The notes beneath the pieces are model-generated. The model had not been told where the DNA came from, did not search any database, and saw nothing but the letters and a program-made list of their open reading frames with translations. This document shows positions 1 through 8,782 of a stretch of 64,000 nt of DNA, piece by piece; the stretch's first letter is position 1, and each line of letters starts with the position of its first letter. This DNA is from Flavobacteriaceae bacterium (GTDB lineage Bacteria; Bacteroidota; Bacteroidia; Flavobacteriales; Flavobacteriaceae). A program made the position numbers and the translations under genes. The stretch covers positions 1 to 64,000 of the forward strand of contig JABGUL010000039.1 of the NCBI GenBank assembly GCA_018646605.1. Reading direction: 5' to 3'.

Positions 1-287
1 AAGTTTTCAATACCATCTGAACGATTGTCTGACTCCCCTCCCTGTTGTTCTATACCAAATGAAACCGTTACACCAAAAACTAGGATTATAAATTCTACAA
101 TGGACTTTTTGAATCGATCAAAGAAATCTTTTATGTCGAAACGGTCACCAAGAGTAATGAGTCGTACAAACCAATTTAATTTCTCTTTTTCAATTCCAGA
201 GGATTTTTTTGTGTTTGCATATTCTTCATCAGAAATAACGCCGTCTTTATTAGTGTCAATTTTATCAAAATCATCTTTAGTAGACAT
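1..287 (-). CDS. EF-hand protein with one membrane segment (partial, 3' end outside window)
   Basis: The reverse complement of 287-1 opens with ATG and stays open to the window edge (95 codons visible). Residues 11-22 read DTNKDGVISDEE, a canonical calcium-binding EF-hand loop with D/N/D at positions 1/3/5, G at 6, I at 8 and E at 12. A charged stretch follows, then a short hydrophobic segment at about residues 63-79, then a polar Gln/Glu/Asp-rich stretch. This looks like a small cytoplasmic domain on a single-span membrane protein, resembling the short-N-terminus, one-helix proteins common in flavobacteria. The C-terminal, probably functional, part lies outside the window, so no function is assigned. 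Confidence 0.7.
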   Translation of the reverse strand, partial: MSTKDDFDKIDTNKDGVISDEEYANTKKSSGIEKEKLNWFVRLITLGDRFDIKDFFDRFKKSIVEFIILVFGVTVSFGIEQQGGESDNRSDGIEN

Positions 288-437
288 AATTATTCAAATA
301 TTAAAAAAGGTTCATTAAACTAAATTTAATTTTGTTTAATATATAGTAAGTAATACTAATTCAATAGTAGTAAAAATATGAAAAATAATCAAAACTCTTT
401 TGAATGATAAAATGAAAAGGGCTCAGTTGTAGATTTA

Positions 438-3161
438 CTATTCTTTAAAAATAAAAGGAATAGAAGGATCATATATTTCTTCTATTAGTAAAAACAGTTC
501 ATTTTCATAGGCTTCATGAACCTTTGAATCTATCAAAAGCGTTTTTTTAGTCTTAGAAGTGATCCTTTTTGAGGTAACTAAAAAAGAGTTTTCATAATTC
601 TTTAATGGAATGACCCCCGCAAGGCAATCTTGATTTGAAAATTCTTCTTTTAAAACATAACTATATAAAAACACCTGAAATAGGGCACTTTTTTTTGGGT
701 CAGAAGTTACTTCACTCATTTCATAATAAGCAAGATCATTTGCTTCTACGTTTCCGGTTTTATAATCTACAAATCGAAGAACACCATTCAAGGAATCGAT
801 TCGGTCTACTGTTCCCTTAAAAACAACTTCCTTCTTTATCTTTTCCACCCATAAAGGTTTACAAAATATGTGCTCCAATGCCTTTATTATCAATGTATTG
901 CCTTGAGAAACAAGTTCCCGTTCCATAAGAATAAAAGACCTCAAAATTTGTTCCATTACCCTGAAAACAATATGGTTTTTTCCTGTTCTGTGATCATCGT
1001 TTTTATACAAATCATTAAAACAATCTTTAAGTGTCTCGGGTAATTTATGCAACATTTGGTCGAAATCATTCAATGACAAACTCTGATTGACAAATGGCAG
1101 ATAAAGTACTTCCAAAACCTTATGCATAATTGTTCCTTTATCCATAGCACTCAGATTTAACTCAAGAGTGTCTAGTGGTTTTATTTTGAGCATACGTTGC
1201 TCATAGAATAAATATGGATTCCTTATGTATTGTGTCAGTGATGATGGCGAAAACCCTTCTTTTGCCATTTCATTCAACTGCACCAAGACTGCTTTTGTTT
1301 TAATTGCCGGTTTTACTGAATCGATTAAGTTATTAAAAGGAAGATCTACTTGTCTGAAAGTTAATTCATGCTTTGGAGATTTAAAATATTCTAATTGAAC
1401 TAAAAATCTACTTTTCTCTCCTGAAAACAGTCCCTCAGGGTTTGCGTTGTACAATAAAAAAACTTTTTTTGCTCTTTGCAAAAGTCTAAAAAAATGATAT
1501 GCATAAAGATGGTCTTGTTCGATAAAAGTATTCATTCCAAACTTCTTTTTAACATCAAAAGGAATCCACGAAACAGAAGTTTTACCAAAAGGTATTATTC
1601 CTTCATTTACGTGGGTAATGATAACATTATCAAAATCCAATAAACGTGTTTCTAAAATACCCATGATTTGAAGTTTAGAAAGTGCATCTCCAGAAAAATC
1701 AAGTGTTTGATTTTGAATAAGCATTTCAAAAACCATCTTAACCTCATTGAGCGAAGACAAATAGGGCTTTTCGGAGTGCATTAAGAGTATTTCTTCCCAA
1801 ATCAAAACAAACCGCTCGCAATTGTATTCTTGCAGCTTGTCTTCCTCCTCATTTAAATAATACTTTTTAATGGCCTCCATTAATTTTTGCATTCGATCTA
1901 GAAAAAGAGGAACGGTTTCAAAAGGACTAAACAATATTTCTTTAAGTCCAGTTCCTTCTGTAAAAGTATCAATAGGTATATACAAACGATTTGATTTTTC
2001 AAAATCCCTTAAAACCTCATTCACGGACTGCCCATTTCCCTCAAGAATAGTGTCAATAAAAGCTATTTTTGAAATTTCTTTTACTAAAAAAAAAGGGTAT
2101 CCAGTCTCACTATTAGAGTTTAATAGTTCAAATAATTTTTGGAAAAAATTAGCAAATTGTGAGCTTTTTAATGGATAACCCATTGTTATATTCCACGGTA
2201 ATTCATTGTTAGGAAGTGACGAAAGGATTGGATGCAATAAACTTTCATCTCCTAGAGCTATCACAGTAGACTCCTTTGGATTTGTTTCAAATAAATTTGT
2301 TGCCAATTGAACAGCTACCTTAGCTTGAGTAGTATTTTTAGCAATACTAAAAATTTCGAATTGCTTTTCAAAGAAAAATAAATTTGAAAAGCTATTAATT
2401 TTCTTGGATTTTAGGGCATTCCAATTTGAAAAATAATGCCTTATGAAATGCCCTGCTCCTTGAAAAGGATCATTAAAAAATTGCTCATCTATATCCCATA
2501 AAACCTCAGCTCTATCAGTTGCTAATAGTTCTTGAATAATTGTTTCTTCTGCTTTTGATAAAGCATTGAATCCAACGAAATAGTGAAATGGAAGTTCTTG
2601 CTCAGTATAGAAGGCTAAATTCCTAACTGCCTCACGAAGTTGCATTCCTGCATATCCTTCTTGATTATTAAATAACTCTTTAAATAGTAATTTATATAGT
2701 TTAGGGATTTCATTCTGAAAATTAAGATGGCGACTCTTAATATTATCTTTTACTTTAGGATCCCATTTTTCAATATTACCCACTGCATCCATAAAATCAA
2801 AAAGAGAATTGGAATCAACTAATTGTGAATCCATTTCATTAAACTCTTGGATTAAAGTAGGTGCCCAGTTAAAAAACTGTTCCATTGAATCCTGCTTCTC
2901 TTTTGGAGTGTTTTGAAAATAAACTCCAAAAAAAGTATAAAGTAAATCCATATTTGAGATTCGCTCTAAACCAGATAGCTCTTTTATAAAATCCTCAACA
3001 CTAATTATCTCAGGAGCAATCTTTGGAACATCTATCTCATTCTTTAATGCTTCTTTTAAAAAAGTAATGGATCGAATACTTGGAACAATAATCTTAACCC
3101 GATCTAATTCTTGATGGGAAGTTGTTATTATTTTAGCAACATCGTCTAAAAAAGTTTGCAT
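438..3161 (-). CDS. PD-(D/E)XK nuclease family protein, AddB-like subunit
   Basis: A 907-residue protein whose C-terminal part carries a RecB-type nuclease site: GTVDRID, then VDYKTG about 15 residues later, then FQVFLYSY, matching the D...(D/E)xK...QxxxY order of the family. The N-terminal half resembles the inactive helicase-like region of AddB and has no clear Walker A motif. In AddAB/RecBCD-type enzymes this subunit helps resect double-strand DNA ends for RecA loading. The AddA-like helicase lies upstream on the same strand at 4595-7738, separated by an OmpA-family gene, which supports the pairing. The ATG start at 3161 is 49 nt after the OmpA stop. The exact subunit name is inferred from size, motif and neighbour. 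Confidence 0.82.
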   Translation of the reverse strand: MQTFLDDVAKIITTSHQELDRVKIIVPSIRSITFLKEALKNEIDVPKIAPEIISVEDFIKELSGLERISNMDLLYTFFGVYFQNTPKEKQDSMEQFFNWAPTLIQEFNEMDSQLVDSNSLFDFMDAVGNIEKWDPKVKDNIKSRHLNFQNEIPKLYKLLFKELFNNQEGYAGMQLREAVRNLAFYTEQELPFHYFVGFNALSKAEETIIQELLATDRAEVLWDIDEQFFNDPFQGAGHFIRHYFSNWNALKSKKINSFSNLFFFEKQFEIFSIAKNTTQAKVAVQLATNLFETNPKESTVIALGDESLLHPILSSLPNNELPWNITMGYPLKSSQFANFFQKLFELLNSNSETGYPFFLVKEISKIAFIDTILEGNGQSVNEVLRDFEKSNRLYIPIDTFTEGTGLKEILFSPFETVPLFLDRMQKLMEAIKKYYLNEEEDKLQEYNCERFVLIWEEILLMHSEKPYLSSLNEVKMVFEMLIQNQTLDFSGDALSKLQIMGILETRLLDFDNVIITHVNEGIIPFGKTSVSWIPFDVKKKFGMNTFIEQDHLYAYHFFRLLQRAKKVFLLYNANPEGLFSGEKSRFLVQLEYFKSPKHELTFRQVDLPFNNLIDSVKPAIKTKAVLVQLNEMAKEGFSPSSLTQYIRNPYLFYEQRMLKIKPLDTLELNLSAMDKGTIMHKVLEVLYLPFVNQSLSLNDFDQMLHKLPETLKDCFNDLYKNDDHRTGKNHIVFRVMEQILRSFILMERELVSQGNTLIIKALEHIFCKPLWVEKIKKEVVFKGTVDRIDSLNGVLRFVDYKTGNVEANDLAYYEMSEVTSDPKKSALFQVFLYSYVLKEEFSNQDCLAGVIPLKNYENSFLVTSKRITSKTKKTLLIDSKVHEAYENELFLLIEEIYDPSIPFIFKE

Positions 3162-3210
3162 CCCTAAATGTAGAAAATCGGGTTAAGCTATCCTCAAATT
3201 AATTATAATT

Positions 3211-4512
3211 TTATTCATTAATATTAAATTGAACACGTCTATTATATCTTCTTCCTTCCGAAGTGGAGTTTGTTCTAAGTGGGCGAGTTTCTCCATAAGC
3301 AGCGCTCTTAATTTTACTTGAAGAAATACCTCTCTTGATTAAAAAACGTAAAACGGTAGCTACTCTCTTTTCAGAAAGTTCCTGATTGTAATTCACTCCA
3401 CCTGTATCATCGGTATGTCCTTCTACAATAATATTTAAATTAGGATATTGAATTAAAATAGAATAAACTTCTTCTAGAGAAATCAAAGCTTCTTCTGTTA
3501 AAATATCCTGATCCGTTTCGAATAAAATTAATTGTTCTATTTTTTCAAGTCGATCTTTTACTTTTTCTGTCATTTTAGGACATCCTTCATTTTCAATTAA
3601 TCCAAAAACCTCTGGGCATTTATCTTCACTATCTTGAATACCATCTCCATCGGTATCTGGACAACCGCTGAATTTGACTAAACCAGGAACCTCTGGACAC
3701 ACATCATCCTTGTCTGGAATACCATCTCCATCGGTATCTGGGCAACCATTATATTGAATTAAACCTGGGATTTGAGGACAATCATCTTGACTGTCTTGGA
3801 TACCATCCCCATCGGTATCTGGGCAACCGTTAAAAGTTGCAAGTCCAGGAATCTCTGGACAATTATCATCTTTATCTAAAATACCATCACCATCTGTGTC
3901 TGGCTCTCCACCAAAAAGGAAAGCTAAGCCTATCATATGCTGAAAATGTTTTATAGCGTATGTTTCTCCCGTGTTTTTATAAAGGGATTCTAAGATAATT
4001 GCCGTTTTCTTCTTTTCTCCAAACCAGTATTCTATTCCTGCACCTAAATTAAAATACCCTGCTCCTTGTTCATCAAAAATCACATATCCCCCTCCGATTT
4101 CCAGAAAAGGCATAAAACTCATACTATTAAAAACCTTGCCTAAATTATATGTGATAACTCCATCTACATTATAGTAATTATCAGAAGCAATCTTCTCACC
4201 ATAAGAAGTAATCTTGTTTAGACTAAAACGTGTTCCAAAGGAAAATCCAGCATCAATATATTTTTTAACGCCAATTGTACTTGGATAGGGTGCTATATTC
4301 CAATGATCAAGATTTGAAAATTCCTCAAACAAATCACCAGCACCTATACCGCCTGTAGGGAACGTATCGACAGCATTAGTTCCTACAAAGAAGAGCCATG
4401 GATTGGTCTCATTTTGAGCAGTAATAAGAAAATTAAAAAAAAATATAAAAATGATTGATGAATAATAATTCTTTTTGTTAAAAAAAGAATTATTTGAACT
4501 TTTGAGGGCCAT
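3211..4512 (-). CDS. OmpA-family outer membrane protein with calcium-binding DTDGDGI repeats
   Basis: A 433-residue exported protein. The N-terminus has a basic stretch and a Phe/Ile-rich hydrophobic core ending near ITAQ, a signal peptide. Residues of about 40-200 look like an 8-strand outer-membrane barrel. Four thrombospondin-type-3-like repeats follow (DTDGDGI, then D-x-CP, then GCP). The C-terminal OmpA domain shows VEGHTDDTGG and a later RRYNRRVQF, the peptidoglycan-binding signature. It probably anchors the outer membrane to the cell wall. It sits between the two AddAB-like genes on the same strand. The ATG start at 4512 is well defined because the signal peptide begins there. Confidence 0.88.
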   Translation of the reverse strand: MALKSSNNSFFNKKNYYSSIIFIFFFNFLITAQNETNPWLFFVGTNAVDTFPTGGIGAGDLFEEFSNLDHWNIAPYPSTIGVKKYIDAGFSFGTRFSLNKITSYGEKIASDNYYNVDGVITYNLGKVFNSMSFMPFLEIGGGYVIFDEQGAGYFNLGAGIEYWFGEKKKTAIILESLYKNTGETYAIKHFQHMIGLAFLFGGEPDTDGDGILDKDDNCPEIPGLATFNGCPDTDGDGIQDSQDDCPQIPGLIQYNGCPDTDGDGIPDKDDVCPEVPGLVKFSGCPDTDGDGIQDSEDKCPEVFGLIENEGCPKMTEKVKDRLEKIEQLILFETDQDILTEEALISLEEVYSILIQYPNLNIIVEGHTDDTGGVNYNQELSEKRVATVLRFLIKRGISSSKIKSAAYGETRPLRTNSTSEGRRYNRRVQFNINE

Positions 4513-4594
4513 ATTGAGTGTGTTCTTGGTTGAATTTGGGATTCAATGTTTTTTATAAAACTGTATAAAGATAATAAATTATTCAGACCACGCT

Positions 4595-7500
4595 TTACTT
4601 TCTGTGATACACGTTAATCTTATCACCAATATAGACTAAAAATTTTTCAACAGGGAAATAATTCAAGCTTATATATATTTGAGCATATTTATCTATCTGA
4701 AAACCATCTGCCTCTTTTGGATCTCCTGTCTTATAATCTATAATTACTGCACCTCCATCCTTTAATAAATTAACTCTATCTGGCCTAAGGGTAACGCCAT
4801 TTGGAACCAAAACGTCTTGTTCGCTAAGTACATGTTGGTTTCTTTCAAAATATTTTGAAATCATTGGATGTTCTATAACATCCTTAACCTTATTTATAAT
4901 AAAGTCTTGATTATCATTTTTAATTTTCTTGCTTTTAAACACATCGTCTAACACTTTTTTGTAGCTATCAGCATACACCACTTTGGATAGAACTTCATGT
5001 ATTAGTAGTCCTTTATTTTGTGCCTCTCTTATTTTAATGTCTGGAATTGAAATGGCTACGAGTCGTTTTTCCCAAAGGGTAGAAACCCCTTGATTTAGCT
5101 CTATTTTTTTTACTTCAGTTACTAAATTTTGCTTTGCTTTATCAATTTTTTTACCTTCAAAAGTCCCACATTCATAGGGTGCTAATGCCTCTAATTTTTT
5201 TCCTTGTTGTTTAGCAAAATAGCTAAATAAATGGGAATAAGTAATCGTATTATTTGAGGAAACTTCAAGAGTGATTATATAGAGTTGTTCCTTTGCTCTG
5301 GTCAAGGCTACATACAATACATTATAAGCATCTAACTGCTGTGATAAAATATATTGAGCATAAAGTGATTCCCCTATTTCACCATACAATTTCATCTCTT
5401 TTGAAGCTGTTATCCAGCCCCACTCAATTGGTGAAAGAGGCTCTTCTTGAAAAGGAAACCATAATTTTTCTTTAATCTTTGGATTTAGAGCTGTATCCAT
5501 AAAAGGCAAAATAACTACTGGAAATTCTAAGCCTTTGGCTTGATGAATTGTCATGATATGTATTGCATTAGCCCCTGCAGGTGTTGCTATTCTTAATTTA
5601 TCTTCTTGTCGCTCCCAATGCTTTAAATAGCTCGTGATTGATTGTGATTGCATTGAAGAAAATTCAAATACATCCTCTAAAAAAGCATTTAAAAAAGGAT
5701 CATTAGCAGGTAATAAATCTGTGAATCTTTCTAAAATATATTCTGAAGCCAACAAAGCAGTACTGTGTGTGCTCTTTTTTAGAGAAAAAATAAATTTAAA
5801 TTCTTCTCCCAGTTCTTTAAAAAAAGAACGACTTGAAAGATGAACAAACTTTTGAATATACTCATGATATTCAAGATTGGGTAAAGGACTTAACTCCCAA
5901 AAAATGTCTAAAATAAGTTTGTGTTCAACAAGGTCATTGGGTTGAACCGAAAGTCTCAAAATAGCCAAAACAAATTGAACTCTTTTTGAATTTCCTACTA
6001 CCAGTGACTCCGAGGAAAGAATTGAATATCCTTCCTGAATTAAGCCTTCTCCAATTGCTGAAGCCTGATCACGTTTTCTGACAAGAACAGCAATATCGCG
6101 GGCATCATAATTTGCTTCTATTGCTCTTTTTACTGCATTTAAAGTTTTTAAAATATATAGCTCTTGGTTATCCTCTTTTGACCCTCCTGTTGGCAATGCA
6201 TCAATCTGAACATAGCCCCCTTCTTTGTTTGGTTTTTGTTGGCTCCCCTCACTATAAATCTGACTATACTCTTTTACTTCAACGAGCTTTGAAAGTGACA
6301 TAAAGAAGCTATTATTAAATTCAACAATTGCTTTTCCTGAACGATAATTGATCTCTAAATTTTCCACTTCAGCTTTTACCTGAAAAGGATTTACGGTCTT
6401 ATTTAAAAGCGTAACAAACTGCTGAATATCTCCACCTCTAAAGCGATAAATAGCTTGTTTTGGATCACCAACAATTAATAGTGATCCTTGTTCACCACTT
6501 AAAGATTCACTCTCTAATGCATTTGAAATTAAGGGGATTAAATTGGACCATTGCAGCTTTGACGTATCCTGAAACTCATCTAAAAAGTAATGCAAATAAC
6601 GTTCGCCTAAACGCTCATATATAAATGGCGCATCTGTATCTTGAACTAAAGCACTTATTTTACTGTTGAATGCTCCTAAAAGTCGAACCTCTTTTTCGTT
6701 TTGTATTGATTCTAACCGTTCTTCAATCTTTTGAAGTAAACTTAGTGGCGTCAAAGAGTTTAAAGTTCGTTTAATGAGTAGGAAAATTCCTACCTTGCTT
6801 TTTAGTTTAATAAATAAGTTTAATAATTGGGGCTGTATTTCATCAATAAGATCCTTTTTAGAATGATCTAATCCTTTACTGTAAAGAGGCTTTTCCCCAA
6901 GTAATCGTAATTCTAATTGGTTATCATATAGTTTTGAGAATTTGCCTTCACTTGCCTTCTGAAAATGATTTGGCAAAATTTGATAAAAATCTCCTCGTTC
7001 TATCCCTTTCTTTTTTATTAAATCAAAAAACGCTCTAGCTGTATTCTGAATTTCATTCTCTGCTTTTTTATTCTCTTTTTGGAGAATTATACGATTTTCT
7101 TTGTGCTCCCCAATTGATTTTTTCTTGAGATCAGCTAGAGGAATACGATGATTTTCATTTAATAATATTGAAGCAAAGTCATCCAAGTCTTTTTGAATGT
7201 TCCAGCTTTGATTTTGGTTAACTTTATCTAAGCTAAAATCGGTTAATAAACGAGTAAGTGATTCTTCTTTCCCTACTTTATCTATTATTGAATTAACGGT
7301 CTCTTCAAGAAGTGACTTGGGATCAAGCACTACCTCAAAGCCATAAGGTAGCTGAAGCTCTCGGGAGAAACTACGTATAATTCTATGTGTAAACTTATCA
7401 AGGGTAATTATGTCAAAACTTCCATATTCAAATAAAATTTGATGTAACATTTTATCTGCTTTACGTGCTAGTTCGATTGGTTCAATATTCAATTCTGAAC

Positions 7501-7738
7501 AAAGGGTCTCTCCAATGTTATTTTCTTTAGGGCTATTATTTGATAAATCAAGTAGGGTTTCTAAAATCCGCTCTTTCATTTCATTAACTGCCTTATTCGT
7601 GAAAGTCAATGCCAAAAGGTTTCTGTATGATTTTGAATTTTTAGAACCTAAAAGCTGAATCAAATAACGCAACACCAGGGTATAGGTCTTTCCAGAACCT
7701 GCAGCAGCGTTGATAATATGAAAATTTGTTTGAATCAA
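4595..7738 (-). CDS. UvrD/Rep-family helicase-nuclease, AddA-like subunit
   Basis: A superfamily 1 DNA helicase with Walker A AAAGSGKT, motif II FLDEFQDT, motif III GDPKQAIYRFRGGD, helicase motif V/VI text (IHQAKGLEFPVVILPF, VLYVALTRAKEQLY) and a C-terminal RecB-type nuclease site (RPDR, IDYKTGD, QIDKYAQIY). It would unwind and degrade DNA ends together with the AddB-like protein. No ATG is available at the N-terminus. The longest frame opens with TTG at 7774. I prefer the TTG at 7738 because it puts the P-loop at residues 11-18, where the family normally has it. The gene runs divergently from sodA with only about 60-100 nt between them. Confidence 0.85.
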   Translation of the reverse strand: MIQTNFHIINAAAGSGKTYTLVLRYLIQLLGSKNSKSYRNLLALTFTNKAVNEMKERILETLLDLSNNSPKENNIGETLCSELNIEPIELARKADKMLHQILFEYGSFDIITLDKFTHRIIRSFSRELQLPYGFEVVLDPKSLLEETVNSIIDKVGKEESLTRLLTDFSLDKVNQNQSWNIQKDLDDFASILLNENHRIPLADLKKKSIGEHKENRIILQKENKKAENEIQNTARAFFDLIKKKGIERGDFYQILPNHFQKASEGKFSKLYDNQLELRLLGEKPLYSKGLDHSKKDLIDEIQPQLLNLFIKLKSKVGIFLLIKRTLNSLTPLSLLQKIEERLESIQNEKEVRLLGAFNSKISALVQDTDAPFIYERLGERYLHYFLDEFQDTSKLQWSNLIPLISNALESESLSGEQGSLLIVGDPKQAIYRFRGGDIQQFVTLLNKTVNPFQVKAEVENLEINYRSGKAIVEFNNSFFMSLSKLVEVKEYSQIYSEGSQQKPNKEGGYVQIDALPTGGSKEDNQELYILKTLNAVKRAIEANYDARDIAVLVRKRDQASAIGEGLIQEGYSILSSESLVVGNSKRVQFVLAILRLSVQPNDLVEHKLILDIFWELSPLPNLEYHEYIQKFVHLSSRSFFKELGEEFKFIFSLKKSTHSTALLASEYILERFTDLLPANDPFLNAFLEDVFEFSSMQSQSITSYLKHWERQEDKLRIATPAGANAIHIMTIHQAKGLEFPVVILPFMDTALNPKIKEKLWFPFQEEPLSPIEWGWITASKEMKLYGEIGESLYAQYILSQQLDAYNVLYVALTRAKEQLYIITLEVSSNNTITYSHLFSYFAKQQGKKLEALAPYECGTFEGKKIDKAKQNLVTEVKKIELNQGVSTLWEKRLVAISIPDIKIREAQNKGLLIHEVLSKVVYADSYKKVLDDVFKSKKIKNDNQDFIINKVKDVIEHPMISKYFERNQHVLSEQDVLVPNGVTLRPDRVNLLKDGGAVIIDYKTGDPKEADGFQIDKYAQIYISLNYFPVEKFLVYIGDKINVYHRK

Positions 7739-7804
7739 AATATTTAAAAGTGTAATAAAAGTAAGGCTTTTCAAAAGTTAAGCTCTTTTTAAGAAAAGAA
7801 AATT

Positions 7805-7812
7805 TAATTTTG
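7805..7812 (+). promoter_or_regulatory. sodA promoter -7 element
   Basis: TAATTTTG is an exact match to the Bacteroidota -7 consensus TAnnTTTG, 23 nt before the sodA ATG. I see no clear -33 TTG at the usual distance. Confidence 0.55.
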
Positions 7813-7835
7813 TATAAATCTTAAAAATTAAAATT

Positions 7836-8444
7836 ATGGCTTTTGAATTACCCTCACTTTCCTATGCATATGATGCATTAGAACCTAACATTGATTCTCG
7901 TACTATGGAAATCCATCATAGTAAACATCACAATGGTTATACGACTAACCTAAATAACGCAATTGCAGGCACTCCTTTAGCAGATCAATCAATTGAAGAG
8001 ATCCTTAAAGGATTAGATCTAAACAATAAAGCAGTAAGAAACAATGGTGGTGGATATTACAATCACAGACTTTTTTGGAATATTATGTCTCCCAATGGAG
8101 GTGGCCTTCCAACAGGTACTCTTGCAACTGCTATTGATAGCGCATTTGGTTCGTTTGATAATTTTAAAAGTGAATTTGCTAAAGCTGCTGCAACTCAATT
8201 TGGTTCCGGCTGGGCTTGGTTATGTGTTCATGTTGATGGTACTGTAAAAGTTTGCGCAACTGCTAACCAAGACAATCCATTAATGCCAGGTATCGGCTGT
8301 GGGGGAACACCAATATTAGGAATTGATGTTTGGGAGCATGCTTACTATCTTAACTATCAAAACAGACGCCCTGATTATATTCAAGCTTTCTTTAATGTAA
8401 TCGATTGGAATAAAGTAAATGAACTTTTTACCAAAGGAGCTTAA
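7836..8444 (+). CDS. sodA: superoxide dismutase, Mn type
   Basis: 202 residues, the usual length of Fe/Mn superoxide dismutases, which convert superoxide to oxygen and hydrogen peroxide in the cytoplasm. The four metal ligands are visible: His27 (MEIHHSKHH), His77 (YYNHRLFW), Asp164 and His168 (DVWEHAYY). The outer-sphere glutamine lies in TANQDNP (Gln145), as in MnSOD, rather than in the N-terminal position seen in FeSOD. I therefore favour Mn or cambialistic use; metal choice is an inference. No signal peptide. Single-gene unit with its own promoter at 7805-7812, followed by a strong hairpin. Confidence 0.95.
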   Translation: MAFELPSLSYAYDALEPNIDSRTMEIHHSKHHNGYTTNLNNAIAGTPLADQSIEEILKGLDLNNKAVRNNGGGYYNHRLFWNIMSPNGGGLPTGTLATAIDSAFGSFDNFKSEFAKAAATQFGSGWAWLCVHVDGTVKVCATANQDNPLMPGIGCGGTPILGIDVWEHAYYLNYQNRRPDYIQAFFNVIDWNKVNELFTKGA

Positions 8445-8468
8445 TTCGTTTTGAATTTATTGTAAAAT

Positions 8469-8496
8469 AAAAGGGAGGAATAAATTCCTCCCTTTT
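8469..8496. terminator. hairpin terminator after sodA (copy 1)
   Basis: A perfect 12-bp stem (8469-8480 with 8485-8496), loop TAAA, flanked by A4 and T4, so it can act on either strand. It begins 24 nt after the sodA stop. Confidence 0.7.
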
Positions 8497-8511
8497 GCCC
8501 CAAATCTTACC

Positions 8512-8556
8512 ATGAACTTAACCTACTTATGTTCTGGTGGTATAAAAGTAGTTTAA
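8512..8556 (+). other. 14-codon reading frame in hairpin element copy 1 (coding status unknown)
   Basis: ATG at 8512 starts MNLTYLCSGGIKVV and stops with TAA at 8554-8556. Copy 2 has a frame of identical length starting with the same nine residues. There is no evidence that it is translated. See the findings. Confidence 0.25.
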
Positions 8557-8639
8557 CCCACCAATCAAGGTTAGTTTAATCGTTAAAATGATTTTTTATC
8601 AGTTAAAGTGTTTGGAGTATTTAAAAAGTCTTTTAAAAT

Positions 8640-8667
8640 AAAAAGGAGGAATAAATTCCTCCTTTTT
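8640..8667. terminator. hairpin terminator (copy 2), facing the PurF-like gene
   Basis: A 12-bp stem (8640-8651 with 8656-8667), loop TAAA, with A-runs and T-runs on both sides. It differs from copy 1 only by one compensated base pair. On the minus strand it lies downstream of the gene at 8783-10681 and could terminate that transcript as well. Confidence 0.7.
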
Positions 8668-8682
8668 GCCCCAAATCTTACC

Positions 8683-8727
8683 ATGAACTTAACCTACTTA
8701 TGTTCTGGTGAGTCAAAGATGAAATAA
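8683..8727 (+). other. 14-codon reading frame in hairpin element copy 2 (coding status unknown)
   Basis: ATG at 8683 starts MNLTYLCSGESKMK and stops with TAA at 8725-8727, at the same offset as in copy 1 although the last five codons differ. Coding status is unproven. Confidence 0.25.
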
Positions 8728-8782
8728 CTTACTGTTGGCATGTCATTAATTCGTTAAAGCGCATTAATTATCGATAAAGTGA

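Larger units (their letters stand above)
8464..8610 (+). repeat. tandem intergenic hairpin element, copy 1
   Basis: First of two copies with a period of exactly 171 nt. The first 76 nt (8464-8539) match copy 2 at 8635-8710 at all but two positions. The next 34 nt have diverged, and 8581-8610 are again recognisably similar without gaps. The unit opens with a 12-bp hairpin followed by a fixed 43-nt tail beginning GCCCCAAATCTTACC. The only two differences in the first 76 nt are the two partners of one stem base pair (G8473-C8492 versus A8644-T8663). It may be a terminator plus conserved RNA; the tail also contains a 14-codon reading frame. Confidence 0.75.
8635..8781 (+). repeat. tandem intergenic hairpin element, copy 2
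   Basis: Second copy of the element at 8464-8610, shifted by 171 nt. The 5' 76 nt are nearly identical, the middle has diverged, and 8752-8781 aligns to 8581-8610 without gaps. Copy 2 ends just before the stop codon of the convergent PurF-like gene at 8783, so the two copies fill almost the whole sodA/PurF-like gap (8445-8782). Nothing else is recognisable in that gap. Confidence 0.75.

Noticed and set aside
25-318. 97-codon plus-strand frame at the left edge
   Set aside because: The minus strand of the same bases encodes an EF-hand and a membrane segment from a clean ATG; the plus frame shows no such features.
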